The notes below the pieces were generated by a model, which was not told where the DNA came from, searched no databases, and was given only the letters and a program-made list of their open reading frames with translations. This document shows, one piece after another, positions 16,595-26,557 of a stretch of DNA of 64,000 bases. The first letter of the stretch is position 1, and every line of letters begins with the position of its first letter. The stretch lies in NCBI RefSeq assembly GCF_900215465.1, contig NZ_OBEH01000006.1, forward strand, positions 186,001 through 250,000, given 5' to 3'. Both the position numbers and the translations under genes were made by a program. The stretch comes from Flagellimonas pacifica. Its GTDB lineage: Bacteria; Bacteroidota; Bacteroidia; Flavobacteriales; Flavobacteriaceae.

Positions 16595-18220
16595 CTATTC
16601 TCCGATAAAGATTTCGGTAATAGGTTCTTTGCTGGAAAGGCTGGGCAATGGAATATTCAACAAAAATGAAAGGGTAGGAGCTATCTGGTCAATTGTTTTT
16701 TTCTTTACTGTCGCTCCTTGTTTTATTTGCCATCCAAACCACAGCATGGGAACATGAGTATCATTGTTGTAAAGGGCGCCATGGGTTGTTCCTTCCATTC
16801 TTTTGGGCATCCAACCCGGTTTAAAATGCAATAAAATATCTCCAGAATTATCTAGGTTATGGCTTTTTCTGAAAAAATCATCAATAGCAAGATTCCTGTT
16901 TGAATGAAGACTGGACACATATATTTCTTGTATTCCATCTACGGTTTTTAAAATTGCCGCGGCAGCTTTGAGCACTTCTTCTCTTGAAGTTTTTACTGGA
17001 TTGAGATAAACCTGTGTTTTGTCAATGTACGCAATATAGTCTTCGTTTCCATAAAGTTTGGAAAGCTTTGAATTCAACAGCTGTTTTATGGAGTCTTCCT
17101 CAAAATATTTCCCCGGCAACTTGGAAGTTCTAAGAAAATCAGGATGATCGCTTGCAGCGTGATCTGCGGTCATGAACAGCAGATAATTATCCTTGCCAAT
17201 CTCTGAATCAAGAAAGGATAAGAGCTCAGCAATTTCCTGGTCCATACGGACGTAGGTATCTTCCAGCTCTTTTGACCTTATACCAAAACCATGACCAACA
17301 TAATCCGTGCTGGAATAGCTAATGGTCAAAAAATCGGTTTCGTCTTTTTGTCCCAAACCTTCCCCTTGAATTGTCGCTTTGGCCAATTGGGTCAAAATGG
17401 TATTCCCGAACGGAACATTTGGAATCATGGCAAAATTTCCATTCGCTTTTCTGAGTTTTTTCAAATTGTATGGAAATTTGGCATCCGTCCGGCCATTGAA
17501 TATTTTTTCCATCGGGGCGTGATCCGGCCCACTGTTTTTGTATGTTTCAATCGGTTTTAAGGTACCCCAAGTGAGATTGAGCAAAGAATCGGCAAGTTTT
17601 CTGTTGTTGAATTTCAATAACCAATCCGGGAGATTTTCATGGTAATATGAACTGGTAATAAAATTTCCGGTCTGGTCATGGTACCAAAAAGCATAATCGG
17701 CCAAACGTCCGGCCGGGAAAATAGCACCTCTGTCTTTTAGCGATATCCCAACAACCTTGGAACGGTCATTGGTGAAGAGTTTTAGCTCATCCGTAATTGT
17801 GGAGCCCAGCAGGTTTTTAGGCGAACGGGAGTATTTGTCAATTTTTTTCGGTGATGCTTTACGGCCATCTGTCAAAAACACAGTTTCATCCGCCGCGCAG
17901 TACATTTTCGCTTTTTTGGCTTTGCTGTACCAGTCATTGGCCACTATTCCATGGTTAGCGGGGGTGGTACCCGTATAGATGGAAGCATGGCCCGGACCTG
18001 TCGCAGTTGGCATATAGTTGTAATGCATATTCTTTACATTAAATCCTTCATGCATTAACCTTTTAAAACCATTTTGGGTATAGTTGTCCTGAAAGCGGTA
18101 CAAATACTCCGCCCGCATCTGATCTATCACTATACCCACAATCAATTTTGGTTTATCGTTGATCTGTCCAAAAGCCAATTGGACAAAAAAAATAGTTGCA
18201 ATCAATACTCTAAGCTTCAT
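16595..18220 (-). CDS. pafA: PafA-type alkaline phosphatase, secreted
   Basis: About 541 residues with a signal peptide (MKLRVLIATIFFVQLAFGQ). KPKLIVGIVIDQMR opens the alkaline-phosphatase fold (first metal Asp); YMPTATGPGHASIYTGTTPANHGI carries the Thr nucleophile; MTADHAASDHP and GTTHGALYNNDTHVPM hold the other metal ligands. PafA of Elizabethkingia is a broad phosphomonoesterase that frees phosphate from organic esters in the periplasm. It is the last gene of the minus-strand run that includes SusC/D, 1 base from the preceding gene, and followed by a terminator. Confidence 0.9.
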   Translation of the reverse strand: MKLRVLIATIFFVQLAFGQINDKPKLIVGIVIDQMRAEYLYRFQDNYTQNGFKRLMHEGFNVKNMHYNYMPTATGPGHASIYTGTTPANHGIVANDWYSKAKKAKMYCAADETVFLTDGRKASPKKIDKYSRSPKNLLGSTITDELKLFTNDRSKVVGISLKDRGAIFPAGRLADYAFWYHDQTGNFITSSYYHENLPDWLLKFNNRKLADSLLNLTWGTLKPIETYKNSGPDHAPMEKIFNGRTDAKFPYNLKKLRKANGNFAMIPNVPFGNTILTQLAKATIQGEGLGQKDETDFLTISYSSTDYVGHGFGIRSKELEDTYVRMDQEIAELLSFLDSEIGKDNYLLFMTADHAASDHPDFLRTSKLPGKYFEEDSIKQLLNSKLSKLYGNEDYIAYIDKTQVYLNPVKTSREEVLKAAAAILKTVDGIQEIYVSSLHSNRNLAIDDFFRKSHNLDNSGDILLHFKPGWMPKRMEGTTHGALYNNDTHVPMLWFGWQIKQGATVKKKTIDQIAPTLSFLLNIPLPSLSSKEPITEIFIGE

Positions 18221-18221
18221 C

Positions 18222-19478
18222 TTATCTGCTTTTATAGGAACCATGTTCTTCTTTTATATTCATAGTGGCTTCATCCAAGATGTAGATGGTATAATTGTTC
18301 CCTTTGGGAGCGACCCGTACCACAATATGACCTTGTAGGCTTTTATAGTTATCCTTGAACCAGGGTCCATAGGTAACCAAGGTTTCAGGATGCATGTTGG
18401 TAGAGAAGATATCCCGCTCTATGGTTTCTTCATCTTGATGGATAAGGCGTTGATATACTTCTTGCCCAGGATGGTCAGAACACCATAGTTGCTGAATAAC
18501 CACATTAGGGTTTAGGGCTTGGACAAAGAATTCGTTGGTAGCATCACGGTTTCCATGGTGGTTTAAGATTGTAACTTCTACTTGTCCAACAACTTTGGCC
18601 ATGGGAGTTTCCACATCAAACCATTTAGGCAGGCCAAAACCTTGCAATCCGGTATTGTCACCTCCGGTGAAGTAGTCAAAATTCCCGTAGGATATTTTCA
18701 AGGCCAAACTCAGTGGGTTTTCATTATAACCTCCTTTGTAAAAGGCAGTCATGTCTTCTGCGGAAAAATGCTCTTTCGTGTTGTTATCGATACCTGTCCA
18801 CAGGGTTGCGTTGGATTTAATATTCCGAATGGAAAAATTGGGATAGTCGTTTTGATTGTTTACCAGCTGTATTTGTGTGATACTGCCTACTTCCAGCGCT
18901 TCGGCTGGGACTTTCTCCTCTGAGATAAATGAGAGGTATTCCTGAAAAATCTTATCATCCTTTAAATATGTTTTAAGATCGAACGGAAAATCCAGTTTTG
19001 GGGAATTCCGATCAATGATCTTGCCCAATGGAATTTCTTTTCCCAAATCCATCAAACTCCCGTAATGATCTGAGTGAAAATGGGAGATCAAAGCATAGTC
19101 TATTGTATCTTGATGTTTTTTAGGGGTAACATTTTTGATGTAGGCCGCTATCCATTCCCCAGTTGATTTGCTATCATCCGGAACAGGAGATGTGGCTTTT
19201 AAAGGGGCATATTTTTCTTCAAAACCTTCTTTGTCCATGCTCCCAGCATCAAAAAGCATAGTGGTGCCATCGGGTAAAACAAAAAAAGTCGCATCACCGC
19301 TACCGGTGTTGATATGGTGAATGTCCAAATAGCCTTTCTGCCAATCCTTCAGTTTGTTTTGAGATTGGGTCAATTCTGTCTTTTGTTGTTCGGTATTGGT
19401 GTTTTCAGGTTTGGAATTACAACCTACCTGAAATAAAAGGATTGTAATTGCAAGAATTTGGTTGATTTTACTAGTCAT
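18222..19478 (-). CDS. Metallo-beta-lactamase fold hydrolase, lipoprotein
   Basis: About 418 residues with a lipoprotein signal (ILAITILLFQVGCNSK). The metal motif is ALISHFHSDHYGSL (HxHxDH) near residue 125; TTMLFDAGSMDKEG comes before it, and FTGGDNTG and NHHGNRDATNEFF follow, which is the order in the ComEC/competence-type branch. It could cleave phosphodiesters or act on nucleic acid fragments; the activity is not known. It overlaps the nucleoside phosphorylase gene by 8 bases at its start. An upstream ATG would add eight residues and deepen the overlap. Confidence 0.82.
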   Translation of the reverse strand: MTSKINQILAITILLFQVGCNSKPENTNTEQQKTELTQSQNKLKDWQKGYLDIHHINTGSGDATFFVLPDGTTMLFDAGSMDKEGFEEKYAPLKATSPVPDDSKSTGEWIAAYIKNVTPKKHQDTIDYALISHFHSDHYGSLMDLGKEIPLGKIIDRNSPKLDFPFDLKTYLKDDKIFQEYLSFISEEKVPAEALEVGSITQIQLVNNQNDYPNFSIRNIKSNATLWTGIDNNTKEHFSAEDMTAFYKGGYNENPLSLALKISYGNFDYFTGGDNTGLQGFGLPKWFDVETPMAKVVGQVEVTILNHHGNRDATNEFFVQALNPNVVIQQLWCSDHPGQEVYQRLIHQDEETIERDIFSTNMHPETLVTYGPWFKDNYKSLQGHIVVRVAPKGNNYTIYILDEATMNIKEEHGSYKSR

Positions 19479-20346
19479 GGTTGGTAATTTTATGTAAGAC
19501 ATATGCGATAAGTTCTTTCACATTGTCTCGATAATTTTCGTTGGCTTGGTTATTGAGTCTGTTTGCTATAACCAAACAGATGGCAATAGCTTCATGCCCT
19601 AACATTTTTGCCAGACCATAAAGGGCAGAACTTTCCATTTCATAGTTGGTGATTTTATAACCGTGATACTCAAAGTCGGAGAGTTTTTGGTTGATATCTT
19701 TTAGTTTTTTTGAAAGACGCAGTTCCCTGCCTTGGGGAACATAAAAACCAGGGGAGGTAATGGTAATTCCTGAAAAGGCTTCTTTGCTTTTTAACTGGTC
19801 CAATAGTTTTTCGGAAGCATCAACCACATAGGGGTTTAAGAATATGGAATGTCCTCCTATCAAAATCCGAAGCAACCTGCGGAACTCTTCATTGACCACC
19901 TTTCCTTCATCTTCATAGAAATACAAAAGATTATCAAACCCAGCAGATTTCTCAGAAATGACATAGGAGTTAACGGGAATATCCTTTTGAAGACTTCCTG
20001 AGGTGCCAATTCTTATAAACTCCAATTTTTTCTTTTCCTTTTTTATTTCTCTTGATTCAAAGTCGATGTTGACCAAGGCGTCCAATTCATTCATTACAAT
20101 ATCGATGTTGCCAATACCCACACCCGTAGAAACTACGGTGATTCTTGTATCATTGAATTTTCCAGTAGTACTCACGTATTCCCTATTAGCAATTTGGTAT
20201 TCAATATCTGTAAACATTGATTTAATGACATCTACCCTGTTGGGGTCTCCCACTAGAATGATGGTATTGGCAATTTGACCCGGTTTAAGATGAAGATGGA
20301 AAACACTTCCGTCTGGATTTAAAATTAGTTCGGAATCTGAAATCAT
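19471..20346 (-). CDS. Nucleoside phosphorylase (uridine phosphorylase-like)
   Basis: A 291-residue member of the purine/uridine phosphorylase superfamily. ILVGDPNRVDVIKSMF near residue 32 is the phosphate-binding start, VVSTGVGIGNIDIVMNEL and IRIGTSGSLQKDIPVNSYVIS build the core, and NYEMESSALYGLAKMLGHE near residue 235 is the nucleoside-binding E-MES stretch. It splits nucleosides with phosphate into base and (deoxy)ribose 1-phosphate in the cytoplasm; there is no signal peptide. It lies between a phosphodiesterase and secreted phosphatases, which suggests use of nucleosides freed outside. Confidence 0.88.
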   Translation of the reverse strand: MISDSELILNPDGSVFHLHLKPGQIANTIILVGDPNRVDVIKSMFTDIEYQIANREYVSTTGKFNDTRITVVSTGVGIGNIDIVMNELDALVNIDFESREIKKEKKKLEFIRIGTSGSLQKDIPVNSYVISEKSAGFDNLLYFYEDEGKVVNEEFRRLLRILIGGHSIFLNPYVVDASEKLLDQLKSKEAFSGITITSPGFYVPQGRELRLSKKLKDINQKLSDFEYHGYKITNYEMESSALYGLAKMLGHEAIAICLVIANRLNNQANENYRDNVKELIAYVLHKITNHD

Positions 20347-20353
20347 GGTGTTT

Positions 20354-21283
20354 TCAATTGTGTAGGTTTTTGCTTCGTAAAAATTCCAGTAACAGTTCAG
20401 GGCGATCAGTTTGGATGATATCTACATTATTGTCCACATACCATTGATAGGTATTGATATCAATTGCCGCTTTTTCATCATCATGACCACCACTGAGGCG
20501 GGGCCAAAGTGAGTTTACCCATACGCCGGCTCCTTTGGTTCTGATTTCATGGAAATATGTATTTAATCCAGCGGTATCATTGGGTACAATGAATTCGAAT
20601 GCAACAGGCTTACGATTGTTAATGTAATCATCGACAATAAGATTACTGCTAGGACCAAGTCGAACGATGGGCATAAAGTGAACTTTGTCCAAATACGTCC
20701 CGAATTCTCGCTCTACTTGTTCTCTTGTTTTAGTTCCTTTGATGATGACCTGATCCAAAGTTCCTGTCAACCTTACAATTTGAAAACACTTGTCAAAAAT
20801 GTTATAACTTTTGTCCAGATTTACCAAAATCTTGTCCTTGGTGGTCAAAAGGGCTTCTTCTAGGGTTGGAATTTTATGGGGAGTTGGAACCCCCAGTCCA
20901 TCTTTTAATTGTAATGTTCTTAAAGAATCCAAGGTCCAGTCTTTTACAAACCCTTTTCCATTGGTGGTTCGATCAATGGTTTCATCGTGCATAAGCACCA
21001 AATGACTGTCTTTGGTTTCTCGGATATCTATTTCTACCATATCAACCCCCATATCAATGCAGTTTTGAATGGCTTGCAATGAATTTTCAGGTGCATTCCG
21101 CCAGTCTCCCCTATGTGCGACTACAATAACATCGTTATTTTCCGAATCCTTGAGATTGGCGATTTTGTCCTGTATGGAAGATATATGGGGCTTTGCCTCA
21201 CGTTGTTGAGTTTCATTGATTGTTTTATGGTCTTTGCAACTTCCCCATATCAGTAGGATTGCAAGAAAGAAAAAGCGTTTCAT
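20354..21283 (-). CDS. Glycerophosphodiester phosphodiesterase, lipoprotein
   Basis: About 309 residues with a lipoprotein signal (FFFLAILLIWGSCKD). The GDPD active site is plain: VAHRGDWRNAPENSLQAI (His, Arg, Glu), then DMVEIDIRETKDSHLVLMHDETIDRTT with the metal and catalytic residues, and the C-terminal VDIIQTDRPE. It cleaves glycerophosphodiesters to glycerol 3-phosphate and an alcohol, in the periplasm or at the surface. A start 33 bases upstream is possible, but this one begins the signal. The gap to susD is 128 bases and holds only a weak hairpin, so it is probably in the same transcript. Confidence 0.9.
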   Translation of the reverse strand: MKRFFFLAILLIWGSCKDHKTINETQQREAKPHISSIQDKIANLKDSENNDVIVVAHRGDWRNAPENSLQAIQNCIDMGVDMVEIDIRETKDSHLVLMHDETIDRTTNGKGFVKDWTLDSLRTLQLKDGLGVPTPHKIPTLEEALLTTKDKILVNLDKSYNIFDKCFQIVRLTGTLDQVIIKGTKTREQVEREFGTYLDKVHFMPIVRLGPSSNLIVDDYINNRKPVAFEFIVPNDTAGLNTYFHEIRTKGAGVWVNSLWPRLSGGHDDEKAAIDINTYQWYVDNNVDIIQTDRPELLLEFLRSKNLHN

Positions 21284-21410
21284 ATAATAATTTTTAGAAG
21301 AAATAAGGGGGGACATAATCCCCCCGAATTAAAATAACTAAACTAACTCAAACTAACTATTGCCATTTTTGAAATAAGAGTATGATTCTTATCCCATATT
21401 TGGTTTTTGT

Positions 21411-22826
21411 TTAATATCCTGGATTTTGTGTTATGGATGAATCGGTATCCAATTGACTTTGCGGTATTGGAAGTACCAGCTTGTTCTCATCAATGGTGAC
21501 GTTAGAACCAGCACTATTAAAGAAAGCATTCATAACAGAAACGGCAGTGCCATATCTTTTTAGGTCAAACCAACGGTGGCCTTCACCCATAAGTTCAAAA
21601 CGTCTCTCTAGACGGATTGCAGCTCTTACCTCTGTCTGTGATGAAGCAGTAGTAGCACCCAAGCCAGCCCTAGCCCGCACGGTATTTAGTTGTGTAATGG
21701 CATCTGCTGTTTGGTTATTTTCATTTAGCGACTCTGCATATTTAAGCACAACATCTGCATATCTGATGATAAGATGGTCGCTACCGCCGTCATCTGCTCC
21801 AGTAGGTGAAATCTCATACTTTGTGGAAAAGTAGAATGGATTTGCAACAGGGTCCACATCAACATAATCATCAAGTCTGGTATCGCCAGCTTCAAAAGAA
21901 TCTATAAATGCCTGTGTGGGTAAATTATGTCCTTTTGCGCTTGCTGTTGTGCCTGAAGGACGGAACTGAGACCCTGCCAGGCTACCTTCTTTTTTTCCAT
22001 CAACCAAGAAACCACTGGCATATTGTATCTCAAATAAAGTTTCGGAATTTCCTTCGTTGGCCACACCAAAAATTTCGGAAGTGGAAGGCATTAATGAGTA
22101 AGTGTTTGAACTAACCACAGCTTCAAAGCTTGTCAATGCCCCACTGAAATTTCCTTGGGTAAGCAATACATCGCCCAAGAGTGCCTGCGCAGCGCCTTTT
22201 GCTGGCCTTCCTGCAGTTTTATCACTGGGTAAATCTTGGATAGCATCATTTAAATCAGTTTCAATTTGTGTATAAACTTCGGCTGATGATGTGCGTCCTT
22301 GACCAAAGAAGTCAAATGGACTCTCTGTTTCTGAAGTAACCAAGGGTACATCACCGTATAATCTTACCAAATTGAAGTACAACAATGCACGAATGAACTT
22401 CATTTCGCCAATTCTGGTAGTTTTAAGTACACTGGTCTCATATTCAATATCTGTTATTCGGTTTAAAACCGTGTTGGCCCGTTGAATACCTTTATAGGAT
22501 TCTTCCCAAATTTTACCTACCAAATCATTTCCGGCATTTGTTGAAAAATCATCCAACTGACCAAACCGACCACCATCATTTGCTGCAATTTCTTCAAAGG
22601 AATCTTCTCCAGAGATTTCGCCAACACCAATTAAATCCAAACCATAAAGACCTCTATCTTGCAATTGGGCATAAACCCCTGCTATGGCACTTTCCAATTC
22701 TTGTTCGTTGGAGTAAAAGCTATTGGATGCCTTTTCCGTAATTGGTACAATATCCAACTCGTCCTCACAGGAAAACAATCCAAGAAAGGCAACAACTATT
22801 AAAAATGTATATTTATTAAGGTTCAT
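21411..22826 (-). CDS. RagB/SusD family outer-membrane lipoprotein
   Basis: About 471 residues with a lipoprotein signal (TFLIVVAFLGLFSCED). Family features: SFYSNEQELESAIAGVYAQLQDRGLYG near the N-terminus, TPR-like helical core with ETRIGEMKFIRALLYFNLVRLYGDVPLV-type helices near residue 125, DLIIRYADVVLKYAE-like stretch, RRFELMGEGHRWFDLKRYG and the closing LPIPQSQLDTDSSITQNPGY. SusD proteins form a lid on SusC and bind the substrate outside the cell. An in-frame TTG three codons upstream is less likely as start. It follows susC by under 20 bases. Confidence 0.95.
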   Translation of the reverse strand: MNLNKYTFLIVVAFLGLFSCEDELDIVPITEKASNSFYSNEQELESAIAGVYAQLQDRGLYGLDLIGVGEISGEDSFEEIAANDGGRFGQLDDFSTNAGNDLVGKIWEESYKGIQRANTVLNRITDIEYETSVLKTTRIGEMKFIRALLYFNLVRLYGDVPLVTSETESPFDFFGQGRTSSAEVYTQIETDLNDAIQDLPSDKTAGRPAKGAAQALLGDVLLTQGNFSGALTSFEAVVSSNTYSLMPSTSEIFGVANEGNSETLFEIQYASGFLVDGKKEGSLAGSQFRPSGTTASAKGHNLPTQAFIDSFEAGDTRLDDYVDVDPVANPFYFSTKYEISPTGADDGGSDHLIIRYADVVLKYAESLNENNQTADAITQLNTVRARAGLGATTASSQTEVRAAIRLERRFELMGEGHRWFDLKRYGTAVSVMNAFFNSAGSNVTIDENKLVLPIPQSQLDTDSSITQNPGY

Positions 22827-22843
22827 TTTCTTCAATTTTTGGT

Positions 22844-25800
22844 TTAAAATTTAACGTTTAATCCAAGCGCAACGAAGCGAGTCAAAGGGCTTGCTGACTG
22901 AATCCAACCCCTGGTCAAGGTCTGTTGGTTGTTGTTGGTTCTAGTGTCCAGGGCATCAGGATTGTATCCTCTGAATTTGGTGCTATTGAAAATATTATTT
23001 CCAGTGAGGTAAATTCTAAGGAAATCAACGCCTAAATACTCCGTGACACTTTCATGGAAGTTGTATCCTAATTGTAAACTTCTTAAACGAAAGTAATCTG
23101 CATCATATACTGAAAGACTTGATGATCTGGTGAGCCTTCCCGCAGACGAAAAACTAGAAAAATCTGGTCTTCTGAAAAAGCCTTCAGCATTCCGGTCTGA
23201 GAAATAATTATCGAAATAATGCTGTGATGGAACAAAGAATCCTTCACCACTTTCTGCATAGTAAACCATACGGTCAGAAACCTTTCTGCCTTCAATTCCC
23301 GTAAATTGAGCGCTTAGATCAAAACCGTTATAATTTAGGTTAAAGCCAAAACCATAGGTGAAATCTGGGTTATAATCACCCAAGGTAACTCTGTCATCTG
23401 GTGTTATTTGACCATCACCATTGGCATCTCGCACAACATAATCACCAATTTCTGTGCCTGCTAAAGGGGTAACTGCCGCTGCGTCTATTTCTGCCTGGGT
23501 TCTAAAAACTCCTTCAATATCGTAGGCATAGAACTCCGCGATACTTCCGCCCACTTTAGTAAGGAAGCCCATGCCTCCATTACTCTGAATAATCTGTTCT
23601 TGACCTTCTCCTAGAGCCAATACTTCATTTTGGCTGGCAGAAATGTTGGCATTGAAGCCTAATCTTAAATCCCCAACCTCAAAACCATTTCCGCGAATTT
23701 CAAATTCAAATCCTTTGTTTTCTAATTCACCAATATTCTGCAGTGATTCAGAAAAACCTGATTGTTGTGGTACAGGCACTTTTAACAAAAGATCTGTGGT
23801 ATTGGATTTATAGTATTCAGCAGTTAACAATAACTTATTATCTAAAAGACCTAAATCTAAACCAACATTAAGGGCAGTATTGGTTTCCCAAGATAGGTCT
23901 GGGTTAGGAGAGGTGTCTGTGTAAGAACCAGGAATGAGTTGTCCATCTATAACGTAATTATCGGATTCAATTAGGGCAATGGAACCAAAGTCACCAATCT
24001 GATTGTTACCTGTTTGACCCCAACTTGCTCTTATTTTGGAAAAACTAACTAAACCATCTTCTGGAAAAAACTCTTCGTTACTCAACGTCCATCCTGCAGA
24101 AACTGACGCGAAGTTTCCGTATTTGGTATTGGCTCCGAAACGTGAGGAACCATCTCTCCTGAATGAACCTGAAAGTGCATATCGGCCATCATAATCGTAC
24201 TGCAAACGCGTAAAATAAGATTCAAGTGCCCATTTGCTTCGCCCTACTATTGCTGATGGATTTGTCGCTCCAGCAATATTTCGTAGATTATCATCTGCAA
24301 AATTGTTGCTCTCCAGTCTTGTGTTGAAACGACTTTCTTCTTGATAGCTAAAACCTAACAATGCGTCAAAAGTGTGCTTGTCCAAAGTTTTGGAGTAGGT
24401 CAAAAGGTTTTCTGTGATAAAGTTTTCCCTTCTTGCGTTGTTTTCAAAAGCCTGTGTTCGGTTGTTCGCAACCGGAGTTCTATAATTTCCAATGTTGGAC
24501 GGAGCAAAGAATTCCGTAAAAGTGGAATTGAAATCGCCTCCAAGAGAAGTTTTAAATTTTAAACCATTCCAAGGTTCAACTTCTACATATGCATTTCCAA
24601 AAACACGGAGGCGACGTTCAAAAAAGTCGGTCAATTCTGTTTGGGCCACTGTATTCTCTGAGATGGGTCCATCCCAATTATCGTTATTGTCATCTATTTG
24701 ATTGGCAATGGCAAAAGTTCCATCTGAATTGTGAATAGGGTAGTAGGGTTGCATCAATATAATTGAAAAACTAGGGTCTGGCTGTGCACCTGGACTTAAT
24801 CTATAGTTAGACCAGCCAGCTTCTCCGGTAGGGTTGGAATTTACCAAAGAAACATTTGAGGTAATCCCGAAACGGATATGGTCATTGATCTCTGAATTCA
24901 GTTGTACATTAGCGGTGTAACGCTTGTAGTCAGAATCCATGATGATATTTTCTTGGTTCAAATACCCAAAGGAAACGGAATAATCTGTTTTTTCAGTTCC
25001 TCCACTAAGGTTCAGGTAGTGGTTTTGTTGCGAAGCTGTCCTAAACACAGCATCTGTCCAATTGGTATTGGTCAAACCGGCCTGTCCATCCAAGTATCCT
25101 TGCAAATATCCTGGAACTCTACTTCTTTTGCCTCCGCCATTGGCATCACGAGTGGCATTGTCATCAGAGATACTTCTTCCTGGACCTCCTGAAACGTATC
25201 CAAAATTTCTGGAATCCGAATCAAATAGGGCAGCGTCATAGGCATCAACCAATTCAAAATTGTCTATTCGGTCTTGAAAACCGTAGTAGGTATCATAGGT
25301 AACCTTTAAGCTTCCTTGTCTTCCTTTTTTTGTGGTAATCAAAATTACCCCATTGGAAGCTCTTGACCCATAAATTGCTGCCGATGCTGCATCTTTTAGA
25401 ATGTTGATGGATTCAATATCCTGGGTGTTGATGGAACTGAAGGAAGAACCTTCTGACAATGGATTTCCATCGATAACAATCAAAGGATTTGTTCCCGCGG
25501 TTAAAGTATTGAGTCCACGAATTTGAATAACGGAATTCTCACCTGGGTTTTTTCCATTTCCAAGAATTTGGATTCCTGAAACATTACCAGAAAGGGCCTG
25601 TTCAAAATTGGCAGAGGAATAATTGTTCAGTTCTTCACTGTCAACTTTAGAAACGGCTCCGTTGAATTTTTCTTTGGTAGTAGAACCGTAACCGATGATT
25701 ACTACTTCTTCCAACTTCCCGGTATCTGGTTGCAACTGCACATTGATGGTACTTTGCCCGCTAACTGCTATTTCTTGGGATGAATATCCCAAATAGGAAA

Positions 25801-26365
25801 CCTGCAATATGGCATCGGAATTTGAAACTTCTATGGAATAGTTACCATCAAAGTCCGAACTGATTCCGTTTGAGGTTCCCTTTTCAATGATGCTGGCACC
25901 GGGTAGTGGTTGTCCATTTTCATCTGTAACCGCACCACTAACGGAAAACTGCATATCATTTTCCTTTATGTATTTTTCCGGTTGTGGGGAAACATCTGGT
26001 TTATAGCGCTTTACTAAATAGATTCTACGATTATTAAGATTGAATGTGGTTCTTGTGTTTTGAAAAACTTGGTTTAACACATTGGCTATCCGTTCTCTGT
26101 TTACTTTTACAGAAACGGTTCTGTTTAAATCTACGTCCTTGATCTTGTATACAAACTCGAATTCGGTTTTGCTTTCAATTTCATCTATCAATTGCCCAAT
26201 GGAGACGTTGTTCAAGTCTAGTGTAACCTTTGTGCGTTGTCCGTAGGCATCATTGGCCTGCATAGAAAATAGAGCGGCTAAGATGAACAACGTACTGAGT
26301 TTCATTTTTAAATCATATTTAAATACTGGAAATGGGCTTCTTTTAAGCTTAAGAAGTTTTTTCAT
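22844..26365 (-). CDS. SusC/RagA family TonB-linked outer-membrane transporter with STN domain
   Basis: A 1173-residue outer-membrane protein. After the long flavobacterial signal (KMKLSTLFILAALFSMQANDAYGQ) comes an STN domain (residues ~50-115) for signalling to FecR, a carboxypeptidase-regulatory-like domain (VSGAVTDENGQPLPGASI, ~135-215), the TonB box LEEVVIIGYGS, a plug (~225-350) and the barrel ending FVALGLNVKF. The STN domain plus the adjacent FecR and ECF sigma genes show trans-envelope induction by substrate. The partner SusD and enzymes downstream suggest it brings in phosphodiesters or related organophosphates, but the substrate is inferred. Confidence 0.95.
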   Translation of the reverse strand: MKKLLKLKRSPFPVFKYDLKMKLSTLFILAALFSMQANDAYGQRTKVTLDLNNVSIGQLIDEIESKTEFEFVYKIKDVDLNRTVSVKVNRERIANVLNQVFQNTRTTFNLNNRRIYLVKRYKPDVSPQPEKYIKENDMQFSVSGAVTDENGQPLPGASIIEKGTSNGISSDFDGNYSIEVSNSDAILQVSYLGYSSQEIAVSGQSTINVQLQPDTGKLEEVVIIGYGSTTKEKFNGAVSKVDSEELNNYSSANFEQALSGNVSGIQILGNGKNPGENSVIQIRGLNTLTAGTNPLIVIDGNPLSEGSSFSSINTQDIESINILKDAASAAIYGSRASNGVILITTKKGRQGSLKVTYDTYYGFQDRIDNFELVDAYDAALFDSDSRNFGYVSGGPGRSISDDNATRDANGGGKRSRVPGYLQGYLDGQAGLTNTNWTDAVFRTASQQNHYLNLSGGTEKTDYSVSFGYLNQENIIMDSDYKRYTANVQLNSEINDHIRFGITSNVSLVNSNPTGEAGWSNYRLSPGAQPDPSFSIILMQPYYPIHNSDGTFAIANQIDDNNDNWDGPISENTVAQTELTDFFERRLRVFGNAYVEVEPWNGLKFKTSLGGDFNSTFTEFFAPSNIGNYRTPVANNRTQAFENNARRENFITENLLTYSKTLDKHTFDALLGFSYQEESRFNTRLESNNFADDNLRNIAGATNPSAIVGRSKWALESYFTRLQYDYDGRYALSGSFRRDGSSRFGANTKYGNFASVSAGWTLSNEEFFPEDGLVSFSKIRASWGQTGNNQIGDFGSIALIESDNYVIDGQLIPGSYTDTSPNPDLSWETNTALNVGLDLGLLDNKLLLTAEYYKSNTTDLLLKVPVPQQSGFSESLQNIGELENKGFEFEIRGNGFEVGDLRLGFNANISASQNEVLALGEGQEQIIQSNGGMGFLTKVGGSIAEFYAYDIEGVFRTQAEIDAAAVTPLAGTEIGDYVVRDANGDGQITPDDRVTLGDYNPDFTYGFGFNLNYNGFDLSAQFTGIEGRKVSDRMVYYAESGEGFFVPSQHYFDNYFSDRNAEGFFRRPDFSSFSSAGRLTRSSSLSVYDADYFRLRSLQLGYNFHESVTEYLGVDFLRIYLTGNNIFNSTKFRGYNPDALDTRTNNNQQTLTRGWIQSASPLTRFVALGLNVKF

Positions 26366-26416
26366 ACTTTTATAGTGTTAATTGTGGTTAATCTTTTTAG
26401 TTTAATCACTTCGACT

Positions 26417-26452
26417 AATCGGAGAATGTTCGCAGCATTTTCCGATTTTTTT
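26417..26452 (+). terminator. Strong plus-strand terminator opposite the susC leader
   Basis: AATCGGAGAATG / CATTTTCCGATT pairs over 12 positions (one G-T) around a 7-base loop and runs into seven T residues. No plus-strand gene ends here: both flanking genes are on the minus strand. It is therefore a likely end of an antisense RNA that starts within or near the susC 5' region, or a hairpin in the susC leader. Confidence 0.65.
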
Positions 26453-26557
26453 ATGATCTTTTTTGACCCTAATAAGAAGTAATCATTTTGGTAATTGGTT
26501 ACATCCTTGTTTAGTTTATATCATACGCAGTATTGTTTAGTTTTTGCTGTTTGGTTA

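Noticed and set aside
21340..21410. Hairpin ATAAGA / TCTTAT between susD and the glycerophosphodiesterase gene as a terminator
   Set aside because: The stem is only six A/T-rich pairs with a short, broken T run; read-through to the downstream genes seems more likely.
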